DNA of 64,000 bases from Rheinheimera baltica DSM 14885 (GCF_000425345.1 NZ_KE384352.1:1-64000); one strand, 5' to 3'. Counted from the stretch's first letter, positions 28,662-38,835 are shown. Translations and numbers: made by a program. Notes: generated by a model not told the origin, from the sequence alone.

Positions 28662-29750
28662 GTGACCGATTTACTGTCACAAGATGAAATTGATGCGCTA
28701 CTACATGGTGTCGATGACGTTGAAGAAGAAGAAATAGACGAATCCGGCGAAGGCCGGAGCCGTTCTACCATGGAATACGATTTCTCATCGCAGGATCGTA
28801 TTGTGCGTGGCCGTATGCCTACGCTGGAAATGGTGAACGAACGTTTTGCCCGTCATATGCGAATTAGTTTGTTTAACATGATGCGACGTACCGCTGAAGT
28901 ATCTATTAACGGCGTACAGATGATTAAGTTTGGCGAATATGTTCACACCTTATTTGTACCCACCAGTTTGAATATGGTGCGGTTCAGGCCGCTTAAAGGC
29001 ACTGGCCTTATTACGATGGAAGCGCGGTTAGTCTTTATTTTGGTGGATAACTTTTTTGGCGGTGATGGCCGCTATCACGCAAAAATTGAAGGCCGGGAAT
29101 TTACGCCAACTGAGCGGCGCATCATCCAGATGTTGCTCAAATTGATTTTTGAAGATTACAAAGAAGCTTGGGCACCGGTAATGGATGTGTCGTTTGAATA
29201 CCTCGACTCAGAAGTTAACCCGGCGATGGCAAACATTGTTAGTCCGACAGAAGTTGTGGTCATTAGCTCTTTTCATATTGAACTTGATGGCGGAGGGGGT
29301 GACTTCCATGTCGCGTTACCTTATTCCATGCTTGAGCCAATTCGTGAGCTATTAGATGCTGGTGTACAAAGCGATAAAGAAGATACGGACCTGCGCTGGA
29401 GTAAGGCGCTGCGTGATGAAATAATGGATGTAAAGGTAGATTTGACAACCAAAATGATGGATGTCGATTTAACGCTGCGTGAAATCATGGAGCTTAAAGC
29501 GGGCGACATTATACCTATTGAAATACCTGAACATATAACCGTGTTAATTGAAGATTTACCCACCTACAGGGCGAAACTTGGCCGTTCACGTGATAATGTG
29601 GCACTTAAGATCACCGAAAAGATCAAGCGGCCAGAGTCGGTTAAATCTGAAATGCATGTGTTCACCAAGGGCGGACGTCGGCTCGACAGCGATGCCGATA
29701 TTTCTGAATTAGAGGCCGATCTGAATTTATCAGATCGTGATAGAAGGTAA
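28662..29750 (+). CDS. fliM: Flagellar motor switch protein FliM
   Basis: C-ring protein (362 aa) that binds CheY-P. The N-terminal CheY-binding peptide LLSQDEIDALL is at about 4-14, the middle CheC-like domain follows, and the C-terminal SpoA-type domain joins FliN. GTG start. Its partners CheY and CheZ are encoded at 38.8-40.0 kb. Confidence 0.97.
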   Translation: MTDLLSQDEIDALLHGVDDVEEEEIDESGEGRSRSTMEYDFSSQDRIVRGRMPTLEMVNERFARHMRISLFNMMRRTAEVSINGVQMIKFGEYVHTLFVPTSLNMVRFRPLKGTGLITMEARLVFILVDNFFGGDGRYHAKIEGREFTPTERRIIQMLLKLIFEDYKEAWAPVMDVSFEYLDSEVNPAMANIVSPTEVVVISSFHIELDGGGGDFHVALPYSMLEPIRELLDAGVQSDKEDTDLRWSKALRDEIMDVKVDLTTKMMDVDLTLREIMELKAGDIIPIEIPEHITVLIEDLPTYRAKLGRSRDNVALKITEKIKRPESVKSEMHVFTKGGRRLDSDADISELEADLNLSDRDRR

Positions 29751-29755
29751 CGAGA

Positions 29756-30148
29756 ATGGCTGATGATAAAGACACCATGGACGAATGGGCAGCTGCGATG
29801 GCAGAAGCTGAAGGCGGTGGTGACGGTGCTGAACCGGTAGAGTTGGAAGAGTTGCGGGATGAAAAAGCCGACATTACTGTAGATGAAAAACGTAAGCTCG
29901 ACACCATTTTAGATATACCTGTTACCATTTCAATGGAAGTGGGCCGGGCAAAAATTAGTATTCGTAATCTACTGCAATTAAACCAGGGCTCCGTGGTTGA
30001 GCTGGAGCGCGTTGCGGGTGAACCTTTAGACGTGTTGGTTAACGGCACACTAATCGCTCATGGTGAAGTGGTTGTGGTGAATGATAAATTTGGTATTCGC
30101 CTGACGGACGTTATTAGCCAGATTGAACGGATAAAGAAATTACGCTAA
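29756..30148 (+). CDS. fliN: Flagellar motor switch protein FliN
   Basis: Small C-ring protein (130 aa) with a C-terminal SpoA domain (IPVTISMEVGRAKISIRNLL, VNGTLIAHGEVVVVNDKFGIRL). It also docks FliH-FliI complexes. An acidic N-terminal tail precedes the core. The stop codon shares a base with the fliO start. Confidence 0.96.
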   Translation: MADDKDTMDEWAAAMAEAEGGGDGAEPVELEELRDEKADITVDEKRKLDTILDIPVTISMEVGRAKISIRNLLQLNQGSVVELERVAGEPLDVLVNGTLIAHGEVVVVNDKFGIRLTDVISQIERIKKLR

Positions 30149-30678
30149 TGCGCATATTTATGTTTGTTTTACTGTGCTCGCTGTTGTTACCAGGCTCGCT
30201 GCTTGCGCAACAGGCCGTTACCGACACTGACAATAGCGAAAAAATGGCCGATACAGCGCAGAAAGCTGAACCTGTGCCGGCTGAAATACCGCCGGCAGGA
30301 GCTGTTATCCCTGCTGAAAACCCCATGATAAAATCGCCGGTTAACAGCGAGAGCAAAACATCTCGGCCAAAGGCGGGTCTTGGTCTTGGAAAAATGGCGT
30401 TATCGTTGGCTATTGTCGTCGCTGTAGTACTGGCACTGGGGTGGACGTTCAAAAAATTGACACTACGTATGCCAGGTAGTCGGCATATTAAAATTATTTC
30501 TACTATGCCACTAGGCCCAAAAGAACGCTTGTTAGTCATTGAAATGCAAGGAAAACAGCGTGTTTTGGGTGTCACGGCACACAGCATAAATTTGCTATTT
30601 GAACTAGAAAATTCATTACCTGAAGAAAAGTTGGCATCAGACTTTCATACACAGTTACAATCTTTGCTGAAAAAATAG
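30148..30678 (+). CDS. fliO: Flagellar biosynthesis protein FliO
   Basis: Membrane protein (176 aa) that scaffolds assembly of the FliP ring in the export gate. It has an N-terminal signal-like segment (about 3-20, ending LLAQQ), an acidic Ala/Pro-rich linker, one membrane segment (about 78-96), then a cytoplasmic FliO domain (SRHIKIISTMPLGPKERLLVIEM). Length and layout fit the longer FliO of polar flagellates. Confidence 0.9.
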   Translation: MRIFMFVLLCSLLLPGSLLAQQAVTDTDNSEKMADTAQKAEPVPAEIPPAGAVIPAENPMIKSPVNSESKTSRPKAGLGLGKMALSLAIVVAVVLALGWTFKKLTLRMPGSRHIKIISTMPLGPKERLLVIEMQGKQRVLGVTAHSINLLFELENSLPEEKLASDFHTQLQSLLKK

Positions 30679-30686
30679 TGTGAATT

Positions 30687-31433
30687 ATGTTGCGACTGTT
30701 GTTTGTGGTGCTTGCCCTGCTGTTAAGCCCCGATGTTCTGGCTGATAATGGCACCTTATCTGCGGTAACGGTAACGACCGGTGCTGATGGTTCTCAGCAA
30801 TATAGCGTAACATTGCAAGTGCTGGCATTAATGACAGCACTCAGCTTTATTCCCTCCATTGTTATTATGATGACCAGCTTTACCCGCATTATTGTGGTGT
30901 TAGCCATCTTGCGGCAAGCTATTGGTCTTCAGCAATCACCGTCTAATCAGGTATTGATCGGTATAACACTGTTTTTAACCTTTTTTATAATGGCGCCGGT
31001 GTTTAAAACCATTAACGACACCGCAATTCAACCGTATCTCAGCGAAGAAATTTCGCCGGTACAAGCATTGGATGCTGCCATTGTGCCGATGAAAGCGTTT
31101 ATGTTGCATCAAACCCGCACCAAAGATTTGGATACCTTTGCCCAAATTGCGGGGTTAGACGTAGCAGAGCAGCCGCAGGATTATCCCATTACCGTCGTTA
31201 TTCCGGCGTTTATTACCAGTGAGCTGAAAACTGCGTTTCAAATAGGCTTTATGTTATTTATTCCGTTTTTGATTATCGACTTAGTTGTCGCCAGCGTGCT
31301 GATGGCGATGGGTATGATGATGTTGTCCCCCATGATTATCTCGTTGCCATTTAAATTAATGATGTTTGTTTTAGTTGACGGCTGGATATTGGTGATGGGT
31401 ACCTTGGCAACCAGCTATGGAGTAGGTACATGA
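30687..31433 (+). CDS. fliP: Export gate protein FliP
   Basis: Core of the export gate (FliP5-FliQ4-FliR1), 248 aa. A cleavable signal peptide (about 1-19) is followed by the conserved segment [20 protein letters not shown] and further membrane helices. It ends in the ATGA overlap with fliQ. Confidence 0.96.
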   Translation: MLRLLFVVLALLLSPDVLADNGTLSAVTVTTGADGSQQYSVTLQVLALMTALSFIPSIVIMMTSFTRIIVVLAILRQAIGLQQSPSNQVLIGITLFLTFFIMAPVFKTINDTAIQPYLSEEISPVQALDAAIVPMKAFMLHQTRTKDLDTFAQIAGLDVAEQPQDYPITVVIPAFITSELKTAFQIGFMLFIPFLIIDLVVASVLMAMGMMMLSPMIISLPFKLMMFVLVDGWILVMGTLATSYGVGT

Positions 31434-31699
31434 GCCCGGAAATTTTTGTCGATGTACTACGTGATGCACTGTTTTTGGTTATTTTGCTGGTCAGTGCCAT
31501 TATTCTGCCATCCTTATTCGTAGGCCTTATTGTTGCGGTGTTTCAGGCGGCGACGTCAATTAACGAGCAAACATTAAGTTTCTTACCCCGGCTTATCGTT
31601 ACATTGCTCGCGTTGATGTTCGGTGGCCATTGGTTTACTCAGGTGATTATGGAATACACCCACGAGTTGTTTCTTAGTATTCCTACGATAGTCGGGTAA
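31430..31699 (+). CDS. fliQ: Export gate protein FliQ
   Basis: Small two-helix membrane subunit (89 aa) of the export gate, with [17 protein letters not shown] between the helices, the conserved FliQ/SpaQ motif. It overlaps fliP by 4 bases. Confidence 0.95.
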   Translation: MSPEIFVDVLRDALFLVILLVSAIILPSLFVGLIVAVFQAATSINEQTLSFLPRLIVTLLALMFGGHWFTQVIMEYTHELFLSIPTIVG

Positions 31700-31705
31700 G
31701 TTTCG

Positions 31706-32479
31706 ATGGACTTTCCGCTTAGCATTTTAATGCAAACTATCGCGGATTACTTGTTACCACTATGCCGGGTAACAGGCATGTTTTTGATCATGGCGGGCTT
31801 AGGTGTGCGTAATATCCCTATGCGGATAAAAACCGGCTTAGTTGTTATGATTACCTTGATTATTATGCCAACTTTACCCCCTGTGGCTAACCCGAATCTA
31901 ATGTCTGGACAGATGTTTTTAGAGGTGTTATTGCAGCTGTTGATTGGTTTTGCGTTGGGGTTTATCTCTTTGTTGTTTATCAACACCTTTGTGTTAGCTG
32001 GACAATTACTAGCGACTCAAACCGGTCTTGGTTTTGCCTCCATGGTCGACCCCGCCAGCGGTGTCAGCGTGCCAGCCATCGGCCAGTTTTATCTTATTTT
32101 GGCGACGTTATTGTTTTGGTTATTTGATGGTCATCTGATCATGATCCAGATGCTGGTATTTAGCTTTGATACTCTGCCAATTAATGGCCAATGGTGGGAA
32201 GTGACAAGTTACTGGACCGTCGTTGAATTTGGCGGCTGGATGTTTGCAACGTCACTTGCGATAGCGTTGGCACCGATAGTGTCTATGTTAGTGGTGAACT
32301 TATCTTTTGGTATTATGACGCGAGCCGCGCCACAGTTAAATATTTTTTCCATTGGTTTTCCTATAACGATGCTTGCAGGCTTAATTATTTTATGGCTAAC
32401 GTTGGACACGTTTCTATTTCACTACGACAAACAGTGGCAGCATAGCATTGACTACAGCTGCCGGCTGATTGGCTGTTAA
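31706..32479 (+). CDS. fliR: Export gate protein FliR
   Basis: Polytopic export gate subunit (257 aa) with about six hydrophobic segments. The conserved stretch GLGFASMVDPASGVSVPAIGQF (central) and the late RAAPQLNIFSIGFP motif are present. Confidence 0.95.
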   Translation: MDFPLSILMQTIADYLLPLCRVTGMFLIMAGLGVRNIPMRIKTGLVVMITLIIMPTLPPVANPNLMSGQMFLEVLLQLLIGFALGFISLLFINTFVLAGQLLATQTGLGFASMVDPASGVSVPAIGQFYLILATLLFWLFDGHLIMIQMLVFSFDTLPINGQWWEVTSYWTVVEFGGWMFATSLAIALAPIVSMLVVNLSFGIMTRAAPQLNIFSIGFPITMLAGLIILWLTLDTFLFHYDKQWQHSIDYSCRLIGC

Positions 32480-32494
32480 CTAAAAGGCACGCTA

Positions 32495-33622
32495 ATGGCA
32501 GATGATAGCGCAGAAAAGACCGAACAGCCCACAGCCAAAAAGCTGGAAGACGCCGCGAAAAAAGGCCAAATAGCCCGCTCTAAAGATATGGGAACGGCTT
32601 TTGTGTTGATTGGCAGTGCCGTGGCGATATTGGTGTTTGGTAAAATGCTGGCGATGGCTATTTTAGATATTGGTCAGCGTATGTTGCGACTAAACCCTAA
32701 AGATATTTTTGAAACTAATTCAATGTTTACCGCATGGGGCGATGTCGGCATGCATGTTGTACCGCCCTTGGCAGGCATGTTTTTGATTATTCTTGTTGCT
32801 GCTTTTGTTGGTAACACTTTATTGGGCGGGTTTAATTTTAGCTGGGAGGCAGCCGGGCCTAAAGCCAGCAAAATGAACCCTCTTAACGGTTTTAAGCGCA
32901 TGTTTGGCCTGCAGGCATTGGTCGAGCTGCTTAAAAGCATTCTTAAAGTGTTGGTTGTCGTGGGGATTGCCTATTTATTGCTGAAAATGTTCTTCTTCGA
33001 CATTATGGCATTGTCATTGATGAGTGAGCCGAACAACATTGAGTCAGCATTGTATTTTCTGGCTTGGTTGTTTCTGGGCTTGTGTGCCAGTGTATCGGTG
33101 ATTGCCGTGGTCGATGCACCTTACCAAAAGTGGAATCATGTTAAGCAGCTTAAAATGTCGCTGCAGGAAATTAAAGACGAATACAAAAACAGTGAGGGTG
33201 ATCCGCAAATTAAAGCCCGTATTCGTCGCACGCAAATGCAAATGTCGATGAAGCGGATGATGCAGGAAGTGCCGAAAGCCGATGTTATTGTAACCAACCC
33301 GACACACTATGCCATCGCATTAAAATACGACCAGGGTAAGTTTCGCGCACCGGTGGTGGTAGCCAAAGGTGTAGATGAAGTGGCGATGCATATTCGTAAA
33401 ATCGCCAATGAACACAAAGTGCCTGTTATTGAATCTCCGGCACTGGCCCGGTCTATTTATTACACCACTAAACTCGACCATCCTATTCCGGAACAATTGT
33501 TTTCAGCAGTGGCGCAGGTATTGGCTTATGTTTATCAATTAAAAATGTACAAAAAAGGCAAGGGCAGCCGGCCAAAAACCTTAGCAAAAGAACTGCCAAT
33601 TCCAGAAGGATACCGCCACTAA
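32495..33622 (+). CDS. flhB: Export switch protein FlhB
   Basis: Inner-membrane protein (375 aa) that decides export substrate specificity. Four membrane helices (about 30-205) precede a cytoplasmic domain with the autocleavage site NPTH (VTNPTHYAIAL, about 268-278). FliK acts on this domain after hook completion. The C-terminal domain is repeated as a stand-alone protein at 47625-47933. It ends the fliE-flhB series; a new sigma54 promoter follows. Confidence 0.97.
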   Translation: MADDSAEKTEQPTAKKLEDAAKKGQIARSKDMGTAFVLIGSAVAILVFGKMLAMAILDIGQRMLRLNPKDIFETNSMFTAWGDVGMHVVPPLAGMFLIILVAAFVGNTLLGGFNFSWEAAGPKASKMNPLNGFKRMFGLQALVELLKSILKVLVVVGIAYLLLKMFFFDIMALSLMSEPNNIESALYFLAWLFLGLCASVSVIAVVDAPYQKWNHVKQLKMSLQEIKDEYKNSEGDPQIKARIRRTQMQMSMKRMMQEVPKADVIVTNPTHYAIALKYDQGKFRAPVVVAKGVDEVAMHIRKIANEHKVPVIESPALARSIYYTTKLDHPIPEQLFSAVAQVLAYVYQLKMYKKGKGSRPKTLAKELPIPEGYRH

Positions 33623-33639
33623 GGCTGCGCTAAATAGTA

Positions 33640-33657
33640 TTGGAACATTTCTTGCTT
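33640..33657 (+). promoter_or_regulatory. Sigma54 promoter of flhA
   Basis: TTGGAACATTTCTTGCTT: GG at 33642-33643, GC at 33654-33655, 10 bases between, and a perfect TTGC -12 element. Transcription would begin near 33667, 28 bases before flhA. The 72-base gap is otherwise featureless. It would drive flhA-flhF-flhG-fliA under FlrC or FlrA. Confidence 0.82.
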
Positions 33658-33694
33658 TAATCGAGAATAGTGCCAATTTACTGTCAGGGTTGTC

Positions 33695-35797
33695 ATGCAG
33701 TTAGCCAGCTTCTTTACCAATTTCGACCGCTCGAAATTCGCCTTTGCCAAAGGCCTTGGTACACCTCTATTTATTCTTGCCGCATTGGCGATGGTAATAT
33801 TGCCATTGCCGCCACTGCTGTTGGATGTGCTGTTTTCGTTCAATATAGCGTTAGCGTTAGTGGTGTTGCTAGTCACTATTTACACTATGCGCCCGCTGGA
33901 TTTCGGCGCTTTCCCTGCCATTTTGCTGGTCGCGACCATAATGCGCCTTGCGCTAAACGTTGCCAGTACCCGCGTGGTGTTGCTGGAAGGCCATGAAGGT
34001 GGTGATGCCGCTGGTAAAGTGATTGAAGCCTTCGGCTCTGTGGTTATTGGCGGTAATTACGCTGTCGGTATCGTGGTGTTTTTAATTCTGATTATCATTA
34101 ACTTTGTGGTGGTTACAAAAGGTGCGGGCCGTATTGCTGAAGTGTCGGCACGTTTTACTCTTGATGCTATGCCAGGTAAACAAATGGCCATTGACGCAGA
34201 TCTAAACTCCGGGCTTATTACTCAAGAAGAAGCACGGGTTCGCCGTGAAGAAGTTACCAGCGAAGCCGACTTTTACGGTTCGATGGACGGTGCCAGTAAA
34301 TTTGTTAAGGGTGATGCTATTGCCGGTATTGTTATCTTGGTCATCAACCTGGTAGGCGGCTTATTCATTGGCATGATGCAGCACGACCTTTCCTTTGGTG
34401 ATGCGATGGAAATATATACGCTATTAACCATTGGTGACGGCTTGGTGGCACAAATTCCTTCGTTGTTGTTATCTATTGGCACCGCAATTATCGTTACACG
34501 ACAGAATAAGTCAGAGAACATGGGCCAGCAAATGACTGCACAGCTTGGCAATGTTCAGGTGTTGGCTGTTGCCTCAGGTGTATTAACCCTGATGGGTGTG
34601 GTGCCAGGTATGCCCCATTTTGCTTTTTTGTCGCTTGCCGCCATTGTCGGGGGAACGGCGTATTTAATGTATAAACGCAGCAAAGAAACTAAAGCTGAAG
34701 TGGTAAATCGTAATAAGTCTGACGTGGCGCCGGTTGAGAATAACGTGGTTAAAGAAATTGGTTGGGACGACGTACAAGGTGTCGACACGATAGGATTAGA
34801 GGTAGGGTATCGCTTGATCCCCCTGGTAGATAAAACACAAGGTGGAGAGCTGTTAAGCCGGATCAAAGGTGTACGTAAAAAGCTATCACAGGAGCTTGGG
34901 TTTCTGGTACCTGCTGTACACATTCGGGATAACCTCGATTTAGAACCCAACACTTATCGTATGACGTTGATGGGCGTTACCAGCGGTGAAGGCGAGCTAC
35001 GCCACGACAATGAGCTGGCGATAAACCCTGGTCAGGTATTTGGAACCGTTAAAGGGATTGCCACCAAAGATCCAGCCTTTGGTCTGGATGCGGTCTGGAT
35101 AAGCAAAGATCAGCGTGAACATGCCCAAACGTTGGGCTATACCGTAGTTGATGCCGCCACAGTAGTGGCAACACATTTAAGCCAGATCTTAACAAACCAC
35201 GCTGCCAGCTTATTAGGGCATGAAGAAGTACAAAACCTGCTTGATATGTTGGCAAAACATTCTCCTAAGTTAGTTGAAGGTTTAGTGCCCGATACATTGG
35301 CACTGACAACGGTGGTTAAAGTGCTACAGAATTTACTTAACGAGGGGGTGCCGATTCGCGATATGCGTACCATTGTGCAGACGTTGGTTGAATATGGCGC
35401 CAAAAGTCAGGATGTTGACGTGCTGACTGCCGCCTGTCGTATAGCTTTACGTCGTCTTATCGTGCAAGAGGTTGGCGGTAGCCGTAAAGAGATTCCGGTT
35501 ATTACCTTTGCACCTGAACTAGAGCAAATGCTGCATCAATCTATGCAGGCCGCCGGCAATGACGGCGCAGGTATTGAGCCGGGGCTAGCCGACCGTATCC
35601 AGCAATCGTTACAAGACGCGCATCAGAGTCAGGAATTAAACGGTGATAGCGCTGTTTTATTAACGTCAGGAATTTTACGCACAGTCATGGCACGATTCGT
35701 GAAGTACACCATTCCAGGACTACGGGTATTGTCGTATCAGGAGATACCCGATGATAAACAAATTCGAATTGTCAGCGTCATTGGCCAGGCAAGTTAG
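33695..35797 (+). CDS. flhA: Export gate protein FlhA
   Basis: Largest export gate component (700 aa). Eight hydrophobic segments fill the N-terminal half; the FHIPEP-type motif appears in MRLALNVASTRVVLLEGHEG and the GDAAGKVIEAFG segment. The C-terminal cytoplasmic ring domain (about 350-700) receives chaperone-substrate complexes such as FliS-flagellin. The ATG is preceded by CAGGGT. The proton-motive-force-linked gate also needs FliI, encoded upstream. Confidence 0.97.
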   Translation: MQLASFFTNFDRSKFAFAKGLGTPLFILAALAMVILPLPPLLLDVLFSFNIALALVVLLVTIYTMRPLDFGAFPAILLVATIMRLALNVASTRVVLLEGHEGGDAAGKVIEAFGSVVIGGNYAVGIVVFLILIIINFVVVTKGAGRIAEVSARFTLDAMPGKQMAIDADLNSGLITQEEARVRREEVTSEADFYGSMDGASKFVKGDAIAGIVILVINLVGGLFIGMMQHDLSFGDAMEIYTLLTIGDGLVAQIPSLLLSIGTAIIVTRQNKSENMGQQMTAQLGNVQVLAVASGVLTLMGVVPGMPHFAFLSLAAIVGGTAYLMYKRSKETKAEVVNRNKSDVAPVENNVVKEIGWDDVQGVDTIGLEVGYRLIPLVDKTQGGELLSRIKGVRKKLSQELGFLVPAVHIRDNLDLEPNTYRMTLMGVTSGEGELRHDNELAINPGQVFGTVKGIATKDPAFGLDAVWISKDQREHAQTLGYTVVDAATVVATHLSQILTNHAASLLGHEEVQNLLDMLAKHSPKLVEGLVPDTLALTTVVKVLQNLLNEGVPIRDMRTIVQTLVEYGAKSQDVDVLTAACRIALRRLIVQEVGGSRKEIPVITFAPELEQMLHQSMQAAGNDGAGIEPGLADRIQQSLQDAHQSQELNGDSAVLLTSGILRTVMARFVKYTIPGLRVLSYQEIPDDKQIRIVSVIGQAS

Positions 35798-35807
35798 GAG
35801 TTAGCTC

Positions 35808-37208
35808 ATGAAAATTAAACGCTTTGTGGCAAAAGATATGCGTACCGCTTTAACTGAGGTTAAAGAGTTTCTTGGTCCAGACGCTATTATTCTGTCGAAC
35901 AAAAAAGTTGCCGAAGGCGTCGAAATTGTCGCTGCAATAGACCATGAGCCAGCAGGCACAGCCGCTGCGACCCCAGCGACGATGCAGGTTAAGCGTGCAG
36001 AACCGCGTTTTACTACCACGGTCGCTGATGATGACGAGGCAGAAACAGATGCTCCGGCAGACTCTTTAAAAGCCTTGTTAGCCCGGCAGATGATTAAGCA
36101 ACAGGTCAGTGCGCAGCAAACACCATCGGCAAAACCAGTAGCTAAAACCAATACGGTTAATACAGCAAAAGCGCCGCAATTTGAACGTCAAAATTCTGGC
36201 GTAGGTGGCGGTATTAGCCAGGTAAACCTGACCGAGTTGACGAAGCAGCAAGAACATCAAGCTAAACTTGTTCAGCAACAAATGGATGCAATGCGCAACG
36301 AAATGTTATCAATGCGCCAATTGTTGCAGCATCAGGTATCAGGTTTGATGTGGCAGGACTTAGCTCGCCGTGAACCGGTAAGAGCACTGATTATTGAAAA
36401 CTTGCAGCAGTTAGGTTTGTCGGAGCAGGTTGCCGATCAGCTTGCCTGTTTTATGCCAGAAGACTCAAATAGCGCTGATGCCTGGGATACGGCATTAGAA
36501 TTATTAGCTGGGCAGTTAAGTACAACCAATGATGATATTTTACGTCGTGGCGGTGTTGTGGCGCTTGTTGGCCCAACCGGAGTAGGAAAAACTACTACTG
36601 TGGCAAAGTTAGCGGCGGAGTTTGCCAAACGCCACGGTGCAGATCAGGTCGCGCTTATTACGACAGACAGTTACCGTATTGGTGCTTTTGAACAATTGGC
36701 AACTTTTGGCAGAATAATCGGTTGTCCGGTTAAACAAGCAAAAGACAGTGATGAACTGGCTTTGTTAATCAATCAGTTACAACAACGTAAACTAATATTG
36801 ATAGATACCGCTGGAATGAGTCAGCGTGATGTGCGCTTAGCGGAAAAACTTGCCAGTCTAGTGCATAATAGTCGTGTCAAAATAAAAAGTTATCTGGTAT
36901 TGTCTGCCACAGCACAGGCAAGGGTAATGCAGGAATCCGTTGCACATTTTAAACGTATTCCATTGTCAGGTTGTATTTTTACCAAACTTGATGAATGCTT
37001 AAGCTTAGGTGAAGTTATCAATGTTGCTATCGCCAATGCATTACCGGTCAGTTATTTAACTAACGGCCAGCGTGTACCAGAAGATATCGCCGTTGCAGAG
37101 GCAAAAAAATTGGTACAACAAGCAGAAAAATTACGAATTGCACAAAGTAGCACGGCTCATCAGTGGTACAACGACGAGATGCACCGAGCGGATGGAACCT
37201 ATGCATAG
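35808..37208 (+). CDS. flhF: Flagellar GTPase FlhF
   Basis: SRP-type GTPase (466 aa) that recruits FliF to the cell pole and so sets polar flagellar placement. The N-terminal basic (B) segment starts MKIKRFVAKDMRTAL; a Gln-rich linker leads to the N and G domains with the P-loop GPTGVGKTT at about 255-263 and DTAG-type motif LILIDTAGMSQRD. It overlaps the flhG start by 8 bases. Its activity is balanced by FlhG. Confidence 0.96.
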   Translation: MKIKRFVAKDMRTALTEVKEFLGPDAIILSNKKVAEGVEIVAAIDHEPAGTAAATPATMQVKRAEPRFTTTVADDDEAETDAPADSLKALLARQMIKQQVSAQQTPSAKPVAKTNTVNTAKAPQFERQNSGVGGGISQVNLTELTKQQEHQAKLVQQQMDAMRNEMLSMRQLLQHQVSGLMWQDLARREPVRALIIENLQQLGLSEQVADQLACFMPEDSNSADAWDTALELLAGQLSTTNDDILRRGGVVALVGPTGVGKTTTVAKLAAEFAKRHGADQVALITTDSYRIGAFEQLATFGRIIGCPVKQAKDSDELALLINQLQQRKLILIDTAGMSQRDVRLAEKLASLVHNSRVKIKSYLVLSATAQARVMQESVAHFKRIPLSGCIFTKLDECLSLGEVINVAIANALPVSYLTNGQRVPEDIAVAEAKKLVQQAEKLRIAQSSTAHQWYNDEMHRADGTYA

Positions 37209-38079
37209 TCATGAAAATACTGACGATCAAGCCAATGGCCTGAGAAGAATGAGTAAGCAGATGGTAAAAGTAATATCAGTTACCGGCGGCAAAGGTGGGG
37301 TAGGTAAAACTAACGTTACCCTGAATCTTGCCATGGCTCTTGCCCAACTTGGCAAGAGAGTGCTGGTGCTGGATGCAGACCTTGGCTTGGCTAACTGTGA
37401 TGTGATGCTAGGGTTGAGAGTTGATAAGAATTTGTCACACGTGCTTTCAGGCGAAGCAGAGCTGGATGACGTTATTATTGATGGTCCTTTCGGTATCAAA
37501 ATTATTCCCGCCACCTCTGGCTCTCAAAACATGACTGAACTCGCACCAGCAGAACATGCCGGACTGATCCGAGCGTTTAGTGAATTAAAAACACCAGTTG
37601 ATATATTGCTGGTTGATACCGCTGCGGGTATTTCCGACATGGTATTGAGTTTTTCCAGAGCGTCACAAGATGTGATGGTAGTGGTATGTGATGAACCCTC
37701 CTCAATTACTGATGCTTACGCGCTAATGAAAATATTAAGTCGTGATCATGGTGTCGAAAAATTTAAAATTGTTGCCAATATGGTACGTAGCCTTAAAGAA
37801 GGGCAAGAATTATTCGCAAAATTAACCCGGGTAACTGATCGCTTTTTGGATGTGAATTTAGAATTAGTTGCTACGATACCTTACGATGAAAATGTACGTA
37901 AAGCTGCGCGCAAACAAAAAGCGTTTGTTGATGCGTTTCCAAGATCGCCGGCGAGCATGGCCGTAAAGAGCTTAGCACTTAAAACGGCAAAGTGGCCGTT
38001 ACCAGCATCAGCGTCAGGTCATCTGGAGTTTTTTTTGGAGCAATTGGTTCAGCCACAAACTGACCGGGGTTTAGTGTGA
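37201..38079 (+). CDS. flhG: Flagellar number regulator FlhG (FleN)
   Basis: MinD-like ATPase (292 aa) that limits flagellar number by restraining FlhF and, in FleN homologues, the FlrA-type master regulator. The deviant Walker A GGKGGVGKT is at about 29-37, followed by VLVLDADLGLANCDVMLGL. I chose ATG 37201, 5 bases after GGA; ATGs at 37192 and 37249 are alternatives, and the longer frame from 37072 lies inside flhF. fliA starts at its stop codon. Confidence 0.94.
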   Translation: MHSHENTDDQANGLRRMSKQMVKVISVTGGKGGVGKTNVTLNLAMALAQLGKRVLVLDADLGLANCDVMLGLRVDKNLSHVLSGEAELDDVIIDGPFGIKIIPATSGSQNMTELAPAEHAGLIRAFSELKTPVDILLVDTAAGISDMVLSFSRASQDVMVVVCDEPSSITDAYALMKILSRDHGVEKFKIVANMVRSLKEGQELFAKLTRVTDRFLDVNLELVATIPYDENVRKAARKQKAFVDAFPRSPASMAVKSLALKTAKWPLPASASGHLEFFLEQLVQPQTDRGLV

Positions 38080-38795
38080 ATAGCAAAATAGCGGCCTATG
38101 GCGGTGTTGACCATATGCAGCAGATGGTCGAACGTCATGCCCCTTTGGTAAAGCGAATTGCATATCACCTGATGGCACGTTTGCCCGCTAGCGTATTGGT
38201 AGATGATCTTATTCAGTCGGGTATGATTGGCTTGATTGAAGCGGCGAAAAATTTTGATGGTAGTAAAGGTGCCAGTTTTGAAACCTTCGCCGGAATACGA
38301 ATTCGTGGTGCAATGTTAGATGAAATGCGAAGAGGTGATTGGACCCCGCGCTCAGTCCATCGTAATGCAAGGCTAATAGCAGAAACAATTGCGCAACTTG
38401 AATCTATACATGGCAGAGATATAAAAGACAGTGAAGTTGCTGAAAAACTTGATATATCTCTTGATGAGTACCATCATATGTTAAGTGATATCAGTAGCGG
38501 TCGAATTATCGGTATTGAAGACCTTGGGGTGTCGGAAGATGTACTGGTAACGTCTGGTGATACAGACAGCGATAATTTGTATGAAAGCCAGGCTAGTGAG
38601 GCTTTTCATCAAGATTTAGCAAAAACAATCAGTAGTTTACCAGAACGAGAAGCATTAGTGCTGTCGCTGTATTATAATGACGAACTAAACTTGAAGGAGA
38701 TCGGGGCTGTACTTAATGTCAGTGAGTCCCGGATCAGTCAAATCCATAGTCAGGCATTGGTCAGATTAAAAGCCAGAATGCAGGATTGGTTGTAA
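38076..38795 (+). CDS. fliA: Flagellar sigma factor FliA (sigma28)
   Basis: Directs RNA polymerase to late flagellar promoters of the type TAAA-N15-GCCGATAA, two of which are seen at 878-904 and 2464-2490. It has 239 aa: region 2 with DLIQSGMIGLIEAAKNFD and FETFAGIRIRGAMLDEMRR, region 3, and region 4.2 with LNLKEIGAVLNVSESRISQIHSQAL as the -35 binding helix-turn-helix. GTG start, 6 bases after GGGG, overlapping the flhG stop. FlgM, its usual anti-sigma factor, is not in this window. Confidence 0.97.
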   Translation: MNSKIAAYGGVDHMQQMVERHAPLVKRIAYHLMARLPASVLVDDLIQSGMIGLIEAAKNFDGSKGASFETFAGIRIRGAMLDEMRRGDWTPRSVHRNARLIAETIAQLESIHGRDIKDSEVAEKLDISLDEYHHMLSDISSGRIIGIEDLGVSEDVLVTSGDTDSDNLYESQASEAFHQDLAKTISSLPEREALVLSLYYNDELNLKEIGAVLNVSESRISQIHSQALVRLKARMQDWL

Positions 38796-38835
38796 CCTAT
38801 TCTGAGATAACAGTAATATCTCGTCGGAGGGGATT

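Noticed and set aside
38804-38822. Hairpin GAGATA-N7-TATCTC before cheY
   Set aside because: Only six A/T-rich pairs and no T run; close to expectation for short gaps. It might affect translation but nothing supports it.
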